Below, one piece after another: positions 25,561 through 35,069 of a DNA stretch of 64,000 nt (positions within the stretch are counted from its first letter, which is position 1; each line of letters begins with the position of its first letter). Source of the DNA: Vallitalea maricola (GTDB lineage: Bacteria > Bacillota > Clostridia > Lachnospirales > Vallitaleaceae); the NCBI RefSeq assembly GCF_036985595.1, contig NZ_BTPU01000028.1:32110-96109 (forward strand), given 5' to 3'. The position numbers and the translations under genes were made by a program. The notes under the pieces are model-generated. The model did no database searches. It was given only the letters and a program-made list of their open reading frames with translations, and was not told where the DNA came from.

Positions 25561-26725
25561 AGTGATTTTAATATTATGTATCATATTACAGATATCGTTA
25601 TTATCTGGATGTTGGAGTAAAAAAGAATTAGATGAAATTTCTATTTTATCAGGTATTGGTATTGATAATACTGATAATGATCAAATATTATTATCAATGC
25701 AGGTTATACTTCACAGAGAAATGAAAATAGATTCTCAATCTGGAAAAAGAGGTAAGGAAAAACCTACTCAAATTGTAGAAGTAATAGGAAATTCTCTTAT
25801 TGATGCAAATAGAAATTATCTTCTTCAAACAGGTAGAAAAGGGTATTGGTCACATATAAGTGTTATTGTAATTGGTGAAGAATTAGCAAAAAAAGGAATA
25901 ACACCTATTCTGGATATATTAGAAAGAGATAACGAAATTAGACAGAGAACACTTATTCTGGTTGCAAAAGGTGAGGCAAAGGATATTCTAATGGCTGAGA
26001 CAATTGATTTGGAAGTTGTACAAGCCTATAATATTAAAGATATGATTGACAGTTCTCATAATCAAGGCAAAAGTGCAAAGGTTGATTTGCATAAATATTT
26101 TTTGATGAGGTCTAAAGATTTTAACAGTTGTTTTGTACCGGGTATTCATACTATTAAAACTACTGAAAATATAAGTAGTTTAGAATTAACAGACACAGGT
26201 ATATTTAAAGAAAACAAACTTGTAGGATGGTTTAACCAGAATGAAACTAGAGGATTGCTCTGGATATTAGATGAAATATATAACTGCATAACTAAAGTCA
26301 ATTATCCAGGTGAGAAATCTGATTTTGTTATAATAGAAACTTTACGTTCTAGAACAAAAGTAAAACCAGTAATTATCAATAATACTTTGAAAAAAATCGT
26401 ATTAAATGTATCAGCTCAAGGTAAAATAGCTCGATCAAATGAACATGTGGATCTAAGAAAAACTAAAATAATTAATGAGATAGAAGAAGCTACAGAATCA
26501 GTAATTGCTCATAAAATGGAAGACAGTATAAAAAAAGGTAAAGAGTTCAATACTGACATTTTTGGATTTGGAGAAGCTATTTATAAAAAAGCACCTAAAT
26601 TATGGGAAGAAATGAGAGATAATTGGGATGATATATTTTTATCAATACCTGTTGAAATTAATGTAGATATGGAAATTAAAAGAACAGGTCTTATTTCAAA
26701 CAGTTCAAAAAGTAAAGGAATGTAG
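25550..26725 (+). CDS. gerC: Spore germination receptor lipoprotein GerC family
   Basis: 391-residue Ger(x)C lipoprotein. Signal peptide ILCIILQISLLSGCWSKKELDE gives a lipobox LSGC at residues 19-22; WSKKELDEISILSGIGID is the family hallmark. The C-terminal domain contains IKKGKEFNTDIFGFGEAIYKKAPKLW, the typical D3 end. The start lies inside the end of gerB, so the two are coupled. Confidence 0.94.
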   Translation: MRNKVILILCIILQISLLSGCWSKKELDEISILSGIGIDNTDNDQILLSMQVILHREMKIDSQSGKRGKEKPTQIVEVIGNSLIDANRNYLLQTGRKGYWSHISVIVIGEELAKKGITPILDILERDNEIRQRTLILVAKGEAKDILMAETIDLEVVQAYNIKDMIDSSHNQGKSAKVDLHKYFLMRSKDFNSCFVPGIHTIKTTENISSLELTDTGIFKENKLVGWFNQNETRGLLWILDEIYNCITKVNYPGEKSDFVIIETLRSRTKVKPVIINNTLKKIVLNVSAQGKIARSNEHVDLRKTKIINEIEEATESVIAHKMEDSIKKGKEFNTDIFGFGEAIYKKAPKLWEEMRDNWDDIFLSIPVEINVDMEIKRTGLISNSSKSKGM

Positions 26726-26729
26726 ACTA

Positions 26730-27830
26730 ATGTTAGAAGATGGAAAAATATCATATAAATGTGTAGTTGGAATTATATTTATGACTATTGCACCAACAGC
26801 AATATTGTATTTACCTACAATAACTTATAAAGAAGCTAGACAAGATGGATGGATTTCAGTACTTATAACTACATTGTTTGGACTATTAGTTGCATATGCA
26901 ATTATAGATTTGGGAACCATGTATAAAAGTAAAACGATTATTGAATATAGTACAGATATTATTGGTAAAGTTCCTAGCAAAATATTAGGATTTCTTTATT
27001 GCTGTTATTTTATATATATTAATGCTTTTATTATAAGAGAATTTGCTGAGCTATTAGCAGGAGCATTTATGATTGAGACACCTATACTTTTCTTTATTAT
27101 TAGTATTATTTTACCATCAATTTATGGTGTTTATAAAGGATTAGAAGTTATTGTAAGGGTCAACCAGATAATATTCCCCATTTTTATGATATCAATTTTG
27201 GCTATTATACTATATTCTTTAAAAGATATGGATTTTACTAATATATTTCCAATTCTAGACAATGGAATTCAGCCTGTTATAATAGGAGGCTATAGAAATC
27301 TTTTGTGGTTCACAGAAGTCTTTGTTCTTGCTATATTTATGCCATATATTAATCGACCGGAGAAGGTAAGAAAATTATCATTTATTAGTATATTAATAAT
27401 TGGTTTACTTGGAGCATTAATTAATTTAAGTATTGTTGCAACTTTTGGAGCAAACACAAAACATTTAACATATCCTTATTTATCATTAGCAAGATATGTT
27501 AGTGTAGGGTTTGTTGAAAGATTAGATTCTATTATAATGTTTATGTGGATAGCTGGTGTATATATAAAGATAGTGATATATCATTATTGTGCAACTCTAG
27601 CTATAGGTCAATGGTTAAAATTTAAAAAGTTTGAATTATTATCTATACCAATTGGATTATTATTGGTCATTTTATCATATATATTATGGGATAGTTTAGT
27701 TAAGTTAAAATATGAAGTGAAGTATATTGTCATTGTTCCCTTTATTATAATGCAAGGTGTTATTCCTGTTTTGCTATTTATATTAACAAAAATCAAAAAA
27801 ATTTTATTTAAAAAAACTAAAAAAACATAA
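26730..27830 (+). CDS. gerB: Spore germination receptor subunit GerB family, copy 2
   Basis: 366 residues, ten predicted helices, and strong similarity to the upstream gerB (LEDGKISYKCVVGIIFMTIAPTAILYLPTITYKEARQDGW against IEQGKISYKQLISIIVLTISPTAILYLPTITYKEAKQDGW). Four bases from gerC. A receptor operon with two B subunits could produce two receptors with different germinant specificity from one A and C subunit, as known for some clostridial ger operons. No clear terminator follows. Confidence 0.92.
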   Translation: MLEDGKISYKCVVGIIFMTIAPTAILYLPTITYKEARQDGWISVLITTLFGLLVAYAIIDLGTMYKSKTIIEYSTDIIGKVPSKILGFLYCCYFIYINAFIIREFAELLAGAFMIETPILFFIISIILPSIYGVYKGLEVIVRVNQIIFPIFMISILAIILYSLKDMDFTNIFPILDNGIQPVIIGGYRNLLWFTEVFVLAIFMPYINRPEKVRKLSFISILIIGLLGALINLSIVATFGANTKHLTYPYLSLARYVSVGFVERLDSIIMFMWIAGVYIKIVIYHYCATLAIGQWLKFKKFELLSIPIGLLLVILSYILWDSLVKLKYEVKYIVIVPFIIMQGVIPVLLFILTKIKKILFKKTKKT

Positions 27831-28472
27831 AATGTATAAATAATATTCGCAATTGAAAAATAATTGCTTGGAAAATTTTATGAATTGTATTATACTATTA
27901 GTATCACTATAATTTCATAAGGGGAAAATTGTAAATAATTTTCAATTGCATAGTTATATTACATTGGTACATCACTATGCTAAAGTTAATTAATTTAGTT
28001 CTTAATATAATTAGTTTATATGGTCGTATTATCTTAAAACCGTTAGTAGATTAATATAATATATTATATATGTAATTAATAGTTCTTAAAATCTTAGATA
28101 AACTTGTATTAACATAATTCTATCTGTATGAATGCGCAAAATCTTCTAAAATTAACTTTAATAATGCTTAAAGTCATTTCACATAATTATTAAACAATAA
28201 TATTTCTGTTAAAATCCAATTATTATAATTAATTTTTAGTCTATATATAAAGATGAAGTAAAATATTTAATTCTTTTATACTTAAAATCCGTAATATCTA
28301 CATCTGGCAAGCCTCAAGTGATATTCATAATTATTTGATGATTAGAATACCATTAATATATGAAGCTTTTATTTATTAAGGTATTCATTCATATATAAGC
28401 AATTATTTTTCAACTTTATAAGATTCCATAAGGTTTATTTATGATTGCAAAAAAAACTTAGGGGTGTGATTT
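27831..28472. other. Large gene-free region before the hydrogenase cluster
   Basis: 642 bases with no convincing coding frame. A promoter-like pair TTGGAA (27868-27873) and TATACT (27891-27896), 17-base spacer, is flanked by an inverted repeat: GCAATTGAAAA at 27849-27859 is the reverse complement of the end at 27939-27949. A local hairpin GAAAATT/AATTTTC follows (27924-27943). The remaining sequence is AT rich, with a small GC island CATCTGGCAAGCCTCAAG near 28301-28318. It may be a long leader of the hydrogenase operon or an unrecognised small RNA. Confidence 0.5.
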
Positions 28473-28778
28473 ATGGAGGAAGTAATTAGTTATTTAAAGA
28501 AAAAGAGTCAACTAATTTATGACATCAATTGCATCAAAAAATACATTGAAGGAGGGGATTATGATAAGAATCTGAAAGCCACTTGGGAACGTTACAAGAA
28601 AGAACTCATTGAAATTAATAAAAAGATTGAAAATTTAAAAATGCCGCAGCTTCAAGAATTTGATAATAGAAAGCAGATTATCATGAGTTCAATTAAAGAG
28701 CATGAAGAAAAAATTAGACTATTAAAGAAACAGTTGAAAGATATTGATAAGATAATAATCAAATTGCAAATAGACTAA
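28473..28778 (+). CDS. Small coiled-coil protein, unknown function
   Basis: 101 residues, almost entirely helical and charged, with heptad-like spacing (EEVISYLKKKSQLIYDINCIKKYIEG; KEHEEKIRLLKKQLKDIDKI). No known domain. An AGGGGTG ribosome site supports translation. It lies 40 bases before the NuoE-like gene on the same strand, so it may be the first gene of the hydrogenase operon, though nothing in its sequence suggests metal or redox function. Confidence 0.65.
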   Translation: MEEVISYLKKKSQLIYDINCIKKYIEGGDYDKNLKATWERYKKELIEINKKIENLKMPQLQEFDNRKQIIMSSIKEHEEKIRLLKKQLKDIDKIIIKLQID

Positions 28779-28818
28779 ATACGACTGTTTCAAGTAAACG
28801 ATAGTAAGGAGAGTAGAT

Positions 28819-29313
28819 ATGGATAAGTTAAAAAAATGTCAATGCGAAGATATGAGCGAAGAAGAAAAAATAGCCATGATAGGAGAATTCATTGAAGAAT
28901 ATAAAAACAAAGAAGGATCTTTGATACAAGTCCTGCATATTGCTCAAACAATTTACGGTCATCTACCTATTAACATCCAAAAAATAATTGCAGATGGATT
29001 AGACAAGCCTCTATCAGAAGTTTCTGGTGTTGTAAGCTTCTATTCTTTTTTCTCCACTGTCCCAAGAGGAAAATATACTATAAGAGTCTGTCTTGGAACA
29101 GCTTGTTATGTTAGAGGTGGTAAGAAAATCCTTGATAAGTTACAAGAAATATTGGGCATTGGTATAGGAGAAACTACAGAAGATAAAAAATTCACTCTTG
29201 AAGTAATGAGATGTATAGGAGCTTGTGGCTTAGCTCCAGCAATATCAATTAACGATACTGTGTATAAACAAGTAAATCCAGATAAACTCAGTGAAATACT
29301 AGAGAAATATTAG
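28819..29313 (+). CDS. hydC: NuoE-like [2Fe-2S] subunit of hydrogenase complex
   Basis: Thioredoxin-fold [2Fe-2S] electron carrier, 164 residues, of the NuoE/HndA/HydC family. Cluster Cys lie in VCLGTACYVRGG and MRCIGACGLAP, the standard C-x4-C ... C-x3-C pattern. The upstream helical part (FIEEYKNKEGSLIQVLHIAQTIYGHLP) is the usual NuoE N-terminus. Eighteen bases separate it from the NuoF-like gene; together with hydA they form a bifurcating-type [FeFe] hydrogenase. Confidence 0.93.
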   Translation: MDKLKKCQCEDMSEEEKIAMIGEFIEEYKNKEGSLIQVLHIAQTIYGHLPINIQKIIADGLDKPLSEVSGVVSFYSFFSTVPRGKYTIRVCLGTACYVRGGKKILDKLQEILGIGIGETTEDKKFTLEVMRCIGACGLAPAISINDTVYKQVNPDKLSEILEKY

Positions 29314-29330
29314 TTGAAGGAGATGAAGTC

Positions 29331-32300
29331 ATGGCAAAGATAATGAATATTAGTGATTTAAAGCGAGTAAAAAATGAATTTGATGAAATGACAAAAAAAT
29401 ATCAATATAATTTACATGTATGTTTTGGCGCTGGATGTATTTCTTCAAATTGTAAAGATGTAAAAGATGCTCTTGTAGAAGCTTTGAAAAAGTATAATTA
29501 CGAAGATAAGGTATTGATTACTGAGACTGGATGTATAGGAGCCTGCCATCTTGGTCCATCACTTCTTGTAGAGCCTGGAAATATCTACTATATTAAATTA
29601 CAACCTGAAGAAATGGAAGAAATAGTAATTAAACATATTCTTGGAGGAGAAATAGTAGAAGAAAAGTGTTATTACGATGACATTTCAAAGAAACATATAC
29701 ATAAATTAAATGATATACCTTTTTTTGAAAAGCAAAAAAAGATTGTTCTAAATAATTGTGGACAGATTGATTTCAGTTCAATTGATGAGTACATAGCCAA
29801 TGATGGTTATTTGGCAATAGGCAGCATATTTGAAAACAAATGTCCAGGGGAAGTTGTTAGAGTTGTTAAGGATTCTGGGCTAAGAGGTAGAGGTGGTGGT
29901 GGATTTCCAACTGGACTAAAATGGGAATTCGCTGCAAAGAGTGAGTCAGAACAGAAATATGTTATTTGTAATGCTGATGAAGGTGATCCGGGAGCATTTA
30001 TGGATAGAAGTCTTCTAGAAGGAGATCCTCATGCTGTAATTGAAGGTATGACTATTGCTGGTTATGCAATAGGTGCTAACAAAGGTTATGTATATGTACG
30101 TGCGGAATATCCTTTAGCAGTGGAGAGACTCAATGTTGCCATTGAGAAAGCTAGAGAGTATGGATTGTTATCAGATAATATTATGAATAGCGGTTTTTCT
30201 TTTGATATTGAAATCAGAATTGGAGCAGGAGCCTTTGTTTGTGGTGAAGAGACTGCACTTATGAATTCAATAGAAGGGAAAAGAGGAGAACCAAGACAAA
30301 AACCACCATTTCCTTCCGATAAAGGTTTATTTGATAAGCCATCAATCATTAATAATGTAGAGACATTCGGGAGTGTACCTTATATCATTCTATATGGTGC
30401 CGACTGGTTCAAAACATTTGGAACCGAGAAAAGCAGTGGTACAAAAGTTTTTGCATTAGCCGGTGCTATACATAATACAGGTATTGTTGAAGTCCCTATG
30501 GGAGTTACACTCGGGGATATTGTATATGATATAGGCGGTGGTATTAAAAATGGGAAAAAATTTAAGGCAGCTCAGACTGGAGGGCCATCAGGTGGTTGTT
30601 TAACTAGTAATTGCCTTAATACACCTATAGATTATGATTCATTGAAGTCAAAAGGAGCTATTATGGGTTCTGGTGGACTTATTGTTATGGATGAAGATAA
30701 TTGTATGGTTGATGTAGCAAGATTTTTTATGGAATTTGTTCAGGAAGAATCCTGTGGTAAATGTGTTCCTTGTAGACTTGGTACTAAGAGAATGCTGGAA
30801 ATTCTTGAAAGAATAACTCAGGGTAAAGGTGAGGAAGGCGATATAGAGAAATTAATAGAGCTTGGAGAAACTATTAAGGAAACAGCTCTATGTGGTCTTG
30901 GACAAACTGCACCGAATCCTGTTTTAAGTACTATCAAAGAATTTAGAGAGGAATATGAAGAACATATAAGAGATAAAAAATGTCGAGCAGGTGTGTGTAC
31001 TGATCTTTTTATTTCACCTTGTCAAAATGCTTGTCCTGCAGGAGTTAATGTTCCAGGATACATAAGTCTGATAGGTGCTAATAGGTTAAGGGATGCATAT
31101 AATCTAATTAGAAAAGATAATCCCTTCCCAGCTGTTTGTGGTAGAGTATGTACCCATCCTTGTGAAAGTAAATGCCGGCGTGAGCAATTAGATGAGGCTC
31201 TTGCTATTAGAGATTTGAAAAGGTATATAGCTGATACTATTCTTGAATCTGATGAACCTTTTGATGATTTGAAATTCCCACCAAAGGGTAAATCTATTGG
31301 AATTATAGGAGCTGGTCCATCTGGACTTACCTGTGGTTATTATCTTTCAAGACTTGGATATGATGTAACAGTATATGAATCTCATGATACGGCTGGTGGT
31401 ATTTTAAGATATGGTATTCCAGAATATCGTTTACCAAGAGATATATTACAAAAAGAGATAAAAACTATTGAACAAGCAGGTGTTAAGATAGAGCTTAATA
31501 CAGAAGTTGGTATAGATGTGGACTTTGAAAGACTCAGAAAAGAGCATGAGGCTGTTTATGTGGCTACTGGTACCCAATATTCCAATAAGATTAATGTAAA
31601 AGGCGAAAATCTAAAGGGAGTATATCATGGACTTGATTTCCTAAAAGATGTTAATAAAGGCAAAGACGTCAAGGTTGGAAAAAAAGTTGCAATAATAGGA
31701 GGTGGAAACACTGCTATTGATGCAGCAAGAGTAGCCCTTAGATTAGGTGCCAAAGAAATACATATTCTATATAGACGAAATATAGAAGATATGCCAGCAG
31801 AAAGAAGAGAAGTAGAAGAAGCTCTCGAAGAAGGAATTATGATTCATACTCTTGTATCTCCTATAGAGATTATTGGAGAAGACCATGTTGAGAAAATCAA
31901 ATTAGTTAAGCTTTTACAAGGTAATTTTGATGTTACAGGTAGAAGACGGCCTACTGTAATTGAAGGTTCAGCTTTTGAAATGGAGTTTGATATGATTATC
32001 CCTGCGGTTAGTCAACATTCAGACCTTCCATTCATAAACAAAGATGAAGTAGAGATGACTAAATGGGGTACATTTGTTGTAGATGATAAGAGTAAGATGA
32101 CTAATATAGATGGTGTATTTGCCGGTGGTGACGTAGTAAGAGGACCAGATACTGTTATATGGGCTATTACTGATGGTAAAGAAGCTGCAATTTCCATAGA
32201 TAAATTCTTAGGTGGAGATGGAGTTCTTAATACTGGAAAAGATATAGAAATTCCAAAACCAGAAGCTGATGTAAGGGTATCTGAGCATATGAGATTTGAA

Positions 32301-32417
32301 ATGGATAATGCATCACCAGAAGAGAGAAAAAATAACTTTAAAGAAATATCAAAAGGATTCCATAGACTTAACGCTATAGCTGAATCCATGAGATGTTTAA
32401 GATGTGACAAAAGATAG
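29331..32417 (+). CDS. hydB: NuoF-like flavoprotein fused to GltD/NfnB-like NAD(P)H domain
   Basis: A 1028-residue fusion. Residues 1-105: [2Fe-2S] thioredoxin-like domain with Cys31, Cys36, Cys68 and Cys72. Residues 140-540: NuoF core with the FMN/NADH glycine motif GLRGRGGGGFPTG (183-195), NADEGDPGAF (214-223), SLBB domain, and [4Fe-4S] motif SCGKCVPC (474-481) with a fourth Cys at 521. From about 555: a GltD/NfnB-like unit with Fe-S Cys (CQNACPAGV; CGRVCTHPCESKC, 603-615), FAD dinucleotide motif GAGPSG (660-665) and an NAD(P) motif GGGNTAID near 790. Ordinary HydB is about 600 residues and ends in ferredoxin-like clusters; here those are replaced by the second flavoprotein, which gives a possible route to a second pyridine nucleotide. 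Confidence 0.93.
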   Translation: MAKIMNISDLKRVKNEFDEMTKKYQYNLHVCFGAGCISSNCKDVKDALVEALKKYNYEDKVLITETGCIGACHLGPSLLVEPGNIYYIKLQPEEMEEIVIKHILGGEIVEEKCYYDDISKKHIHKLNDIPFFEKQKKIVLNNCGQIDFSSIDEYIANDGYLAIGSIFENKCPGEVVRVVKDSGLRGRGGGGFPTGLKWEFAAKSESEQKYVICNADEGDPGAFMDRSLLEGDPHAVIEGMTIAGYAIGANKGYVYVRAEYPLAVERLNVAIEKAREYGLLSDNIMNSGFSFDIEIRIGAGAFVCGEETALMNSIEGKRGEPRQKPPFPSDKGLFDKPSIINNVETFGSVPYIILYGADWFKTFGTEKSSGTKVFALAGAIHNTGIVEVPMGVTLGDIVYDIGGGIKNGKKFKAAQTGGPSGGCLTSNCLNTPIDYDSLKSKGAIMGSGGLIVMDEDNCMVDVARFFMEFVQEESCGKCVPCRLGTKRMLEILERITQGKGEEGDIEKLIELGETIKETALCGLGQTAPNPVLSTIKEFREEYEEHIRDKKCRAGVCTDLFISPCQNACPAGVNVPGYISLIGANRLRDAYNLIRKDNPFPAVCGRVCTHPCESKCRREQLDEALAIRDLKRYIADTILESDEPFDDLKFPPKGKSIGIIGAGPSGLTCGYYLSRLGYDVTVYESHDTAGGILRYGIPEYRLPRDILQKEIKTIEQAGVKIELNTEVGIDVDFERLRKEHEAVYVATGTQYSNKINVKGENLKGVYHGLDFLKDVNKGKDVKVGKKVAIIGGGNTAIDAARVALRLGAKEIHILYRRNIEDMPAERREVEEALEEGIMIHTLVSPIEIIGEDHVEKIKLVKLLQGNFDVTGRRRPTVIEGSAFEMEFDMIIPAVSQHSDLPFINKDEVEMTKWGTFVVDDKSKMTNIDGVFAGGDVVRGPDTVIWAITDGKEAAISIDKFLGGDGVLNTGKDIEIPKPEADVRVSEHMRFEMDNASPEERKNNFKEISKGFHRLNAIAESMRCLRCDKR

Positions 32418-32428
32418 GAGGAGTAGTA

Positions 32429-34201
32429 ATGGTAAGATTAACAATAAATAATAAAGAATTTGAAGTACCTGAAGATATTACAATTTTAGAAGCTGCCAAA
32501 ATGAATGGTATTCTAATTCCTAATTTTTGTTACCTTGAAGATGTTCACAAGAATGGTTCCTGTAGAATATGTTCCGTTGAAGTAGAAGGAGCAAAAACTC
32601 TTCAAGCGGCATGTATGACAAAAGTTACAGATGGTATGGTAATCCATACTAATACAAAGAAGGTTAGACAGGCAAGAAAAATAATATATGAATTAATGCT
32701 GTCAGACCATCCAAAAGACTGCCTAAGCTGTGATAGGAACAGAAATTGTGAATTCCAAGAGTTAGGTGAGTTATTAGGTATAACAGATAATAGTTATGAA
32801 GGCAAAATGTCAAGATGTTATATAGATGACAATAACCCTTGTATAGTAAGGGACTTATCAAAATGTGTTTTGTGTAGACGGTGTGTAACTATATGTAACG
32901 AAGTTCAAGGTGTAGGAATTCTCAATAATCAGAACAGAGGCTTTAGCACATTTGTTGGTCCTACTGAAGGATTGAATCTTGATGATATTAACTGTTCATA
33001 CTGTGGGCAGTGTACTACAGTTTGTCCAGTAGATGCTCTTAGTGAAAGAGATTCTATCAAAGATGTATGGAAAATGTTAAATGAAGAAGGTAAGAGAGTT
33101 ATTGTTCAGACAGCACCTGCTGTTAGGGCAGCTCTTGGTGAAGAGTTCGGTTATGAACCTGGTACATTGGTAACGGGGAAAATGGCTTCAGCTCTTCGTG
33201 AATTAGGATTTGATGATATATTTGATACTAATTTTGCTGCTGACCTTACTATAATAGAAGAAGGTAATGAATTATTGCAAAGACTGGGCAAATTCGTTAA
33301 TAGGGAGGAAGTAGCTCTTCCTATGATTACAAGTTGTAGTCCAGGTTGGATTAAATATATTGAAAACAGGTTCCCAGAACAATTAGCTCATCTATCATCT
33401 TGTAAATCACCACATATGATGTTAGGAGCTTTAGCAAAGTCATATTATGCTGAAAAGATTAACGTGGATCCAGAAGATATCTATGTTGTATCAATAATGC
33501 CTTGCACAGCTAAGAAATATGAGATAACAAGAAAAGAAATGGAGAGAGATGTTGATGCAGTACTAACAACAAGAGAATGTGCAAAAATGATAAAAAGTGC
33601 AGGTATAGATTTTGTTAATATTCCCGACGGTAAGTTTGATAGCCCATTTGGTATTTCTACTGGTGCAGCAGATATATTTGGTACTACTGGTGGTGTTATG
33701 GAAGCTGCTATAAGAACAGTTTTTGAGATTCTAACAGGTAAGGAATTACCATTTGATAATCTTCATGTAAAAGAAGTAATGGGACTCAAGTCTATAAAAG
33801 AAGGAGAATTATACATTGAGAAAGCTACAAAAGAGTATAAGGCATTTGAAGGTCAAACAGTTAAAATAGCGGCAGCAAGTGGACTTACTGCTGCAAGAAT
33901 TCTTCTTCAGCAGATAAAAGATGGTGTATCACCCTATCATTTCATAGAGATTATGGCTTGTCCCGGAGGATGCCTTAGTGGTGGAGGTCAACCAAGACCA
34001 ACTACTAAAGATGTTAGAGAAAAAAGGATGGAAGCAATTTATAGAGAAGATGAAGGTAAGGATTTAAGGAAATCTCATGAAAATCCTTTTATAGTTAAGC
34101 TTTATGAAGATTTCTTAGGTGAACCACTTGGACATAAATCCCATGAATTATTACATACACATTATGTAAAACGTGGTTTGTATAATGAATTAGTTAAATA
34201 A
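32429..34201 (+). CDS. hydA: [FeFe] hydrogenase catalytic subunit
   Basis: 590 residues, reversible H2 production. Order: plant-type [2Fe-2S] domain (1-75; C-x10-CRIC), His-Cys3 [4Fe-4S] motif (SDHPKDCLSCDRNRNC, about 92-107), two [4Fe-4S] ferredoxin motifs (CVLCRRCVTIC about 145; CSYCGQCTTVCP about 190), then the H-cluster domain with TSCSPGW, MPCTAKKYE and EIMACPGGCLSGGGQP. The first H motif has Ser at the second Cys of the textbook TSCCPxW; as far as I recall this variant is usual in NAD-linked multimeric enzymes. Eleven bases after hydB with an AGGAGGAG ribosome site. Maturases (HydE/F/G) are not in the window. Confidence 0.96.
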   Translation: MVRLTINNKEFEVPEDITILEAAKMNGILIPNFCYLEDVHKNGSCRICSVEVEGAKTLQAACMTKVTDGMVIHTNTKKVRQARKIIYELMLSDHPKDCLSCDRNRNCEFQELGELLGITDNSYEGKMSRCYIDDNNPCIVRDLSKCVLCRRCVTICNEVQGVGILNNQNRGFSTFVGPTEGLNLDDINCSYCGQCTTVCPVDALSERDSIKDVWKMLNEEGKRVIVQTAPAVRAALGEEFGYEPGTLVTGKMASALRELGFDDIFDTNFAADLTIIEEGNELLQRLGKFVNREEVALPMITSCSPGWIKYIENRFPEQLAHLSSCKSPHMMLGALAKSYYAEKINVDPEDIYVVSIMPCTAKKYEITRKEMERDVDAVLTTRECAKMIKSAGIDFVNIPDGKFDSPFGISTGAADIFGTTGGVMEAAIRTVFEILTGKELPFDNLHVKEVMGLKSIKEGELYIEKATKEYKAFEGQTVKIAAASGLTAARILLQQIKDGVSPYHFIEIMACPGGCLSGGGQPRPTTKDVREKRMEAIYREDEGKDLRKSHENPFIVKLYEDFLGEPLGHKSHELLHTHYVKRGLYNELVK

Positions 34202-34206
34202 AAGAT

Positions 34207-34266
34207 AAAAAGCTATAAAACGTTCACTATAAAGAAGATAATTCTTCATAACGTTTTATAGCTTTT
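34207..34266 (+). terminator. Terminator of the hydrogenase operon
   Basis: A 17-base arm at 34207-34223 (AAAAGCTATAAAACGTT) pairs perfectly with 34250-34266, with an inner GAAGATAATTCTTC hairpin, flanked by A and T runs; it could work in both directions. Confidence 0.85.
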
Positions 34267-34317
34267 GTTTATTGATCAGCTCTTCTAATTATATCAATCT
34301 TATAATATATTTTTGCT

Positions 34318-34767
34318 TTATTCATTCCTAAATAGTTTCATATATAGACTGATTAATTTTTCGGGTTTTTCTTCGTTATATAGTGTGTACGTTAATAATT
34401 GATAAAGCCATATGGAAGTTGGTATTAAGAAAAACCATAAAACAGCATATGGTAAGCAAATTTGGCCTGCTGCATTAGCAAATATACCATCATAATTCCA
34501 AATATTTAATTTTAACCATATGTTTAATATTACACCAAATATAAATTCTATAGCTAAAATAATAAATGTACCTATTATACATTGCTGCCATATCTTCAGC
34601 TTTGTTCTTTCATTTATTAGACCAATAGTGAGGCCGCATAATCCACCAACAAATAACATAATAATATGTGACCTTCCACGCCAAAAGCCTTCCAAAACAT
34701 AATAAGCATCACCCATTAAAAAAAAGAGTACAGCATATTTTTTTACATTGTTAACAGCATAGTCCAT
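34318..34767 (-). CDS. CmpB-type putative ABC transporter membrane protein
   Basis: 149-residue polytopic membrane protein of the ABC_trans_CmpB (PF06541) type. The signature YYVLEGFWRGRSHIIMLFVGGLCGLTIGLINE and LEFIFGVILNIWLKLNIWNYDG...GQICLPYAVLWFFL match the family. Four helices. No ATPase is nearby, so the transporter label is only the family's historical name. A GAGG ribosome site precedes the ATG. Confidence 0.8.
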   Translation of the reverse strand: MDYAVNNVKKYAVLFFLMGDAYYVLEGFWRGRSHIIMLFVGGLCGLTIGLINERTKLKIWQQCIIGTFIILAIEFIFGVILNIWLKLNIWNYDGIFANAAGQICLPYAVLWFFLIPTSIWLYQLLTYTLYNEEKPEKLISLYMKLFRNE

Positions 34768-34986
34768 ATAATTAATCCTCTATTTTCTACTTGTTCTATT
34801 GGCTATCAAGTGATTAAAAAAATTTCAGTATTTATAGTATAGACTCATATATTAAATAATATAGCTAAACTTTCAATAAAAAATTTATTTTTATTAATCT
34901 CTAATTATATATTTTGAGCAAATAACAGGCATTTACTTAAAAGCTTAAGTATATCTCTGTGTGCTGCACGTTATAGTATAATAAAT

Positions 34987-35021
34987 AAAAAAACAACCCA
35001 GCTTTTACAGAGCTAGATTGG
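34987..35021 (-). terminator. Terminator of the SEDS-like gene
   Basis: On the minus strand CAATCTAGCT pairs with AGCTGGGTTG (with G-U pairs) and is followed by seven T. The remaining 34768-35069 interval is AT-rich leader for the CmpB-type gene and shows no other feature. Confidence 0.78.
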
Positions 35022-35069
35022 ATTTTACACATTTTATGTTATACTACTATTCGTTGTTATTCTTTGTTA

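Noticed and set aside
32429..34201. TSCSPGW as a damaged H-cluster motif in the hydrogenase
   Set aside because: All other motifs are intact and I recall the Ser form as normal for NAD-linked multimeric [FeFe] hydrogenases, so I do not treat it as a defect.
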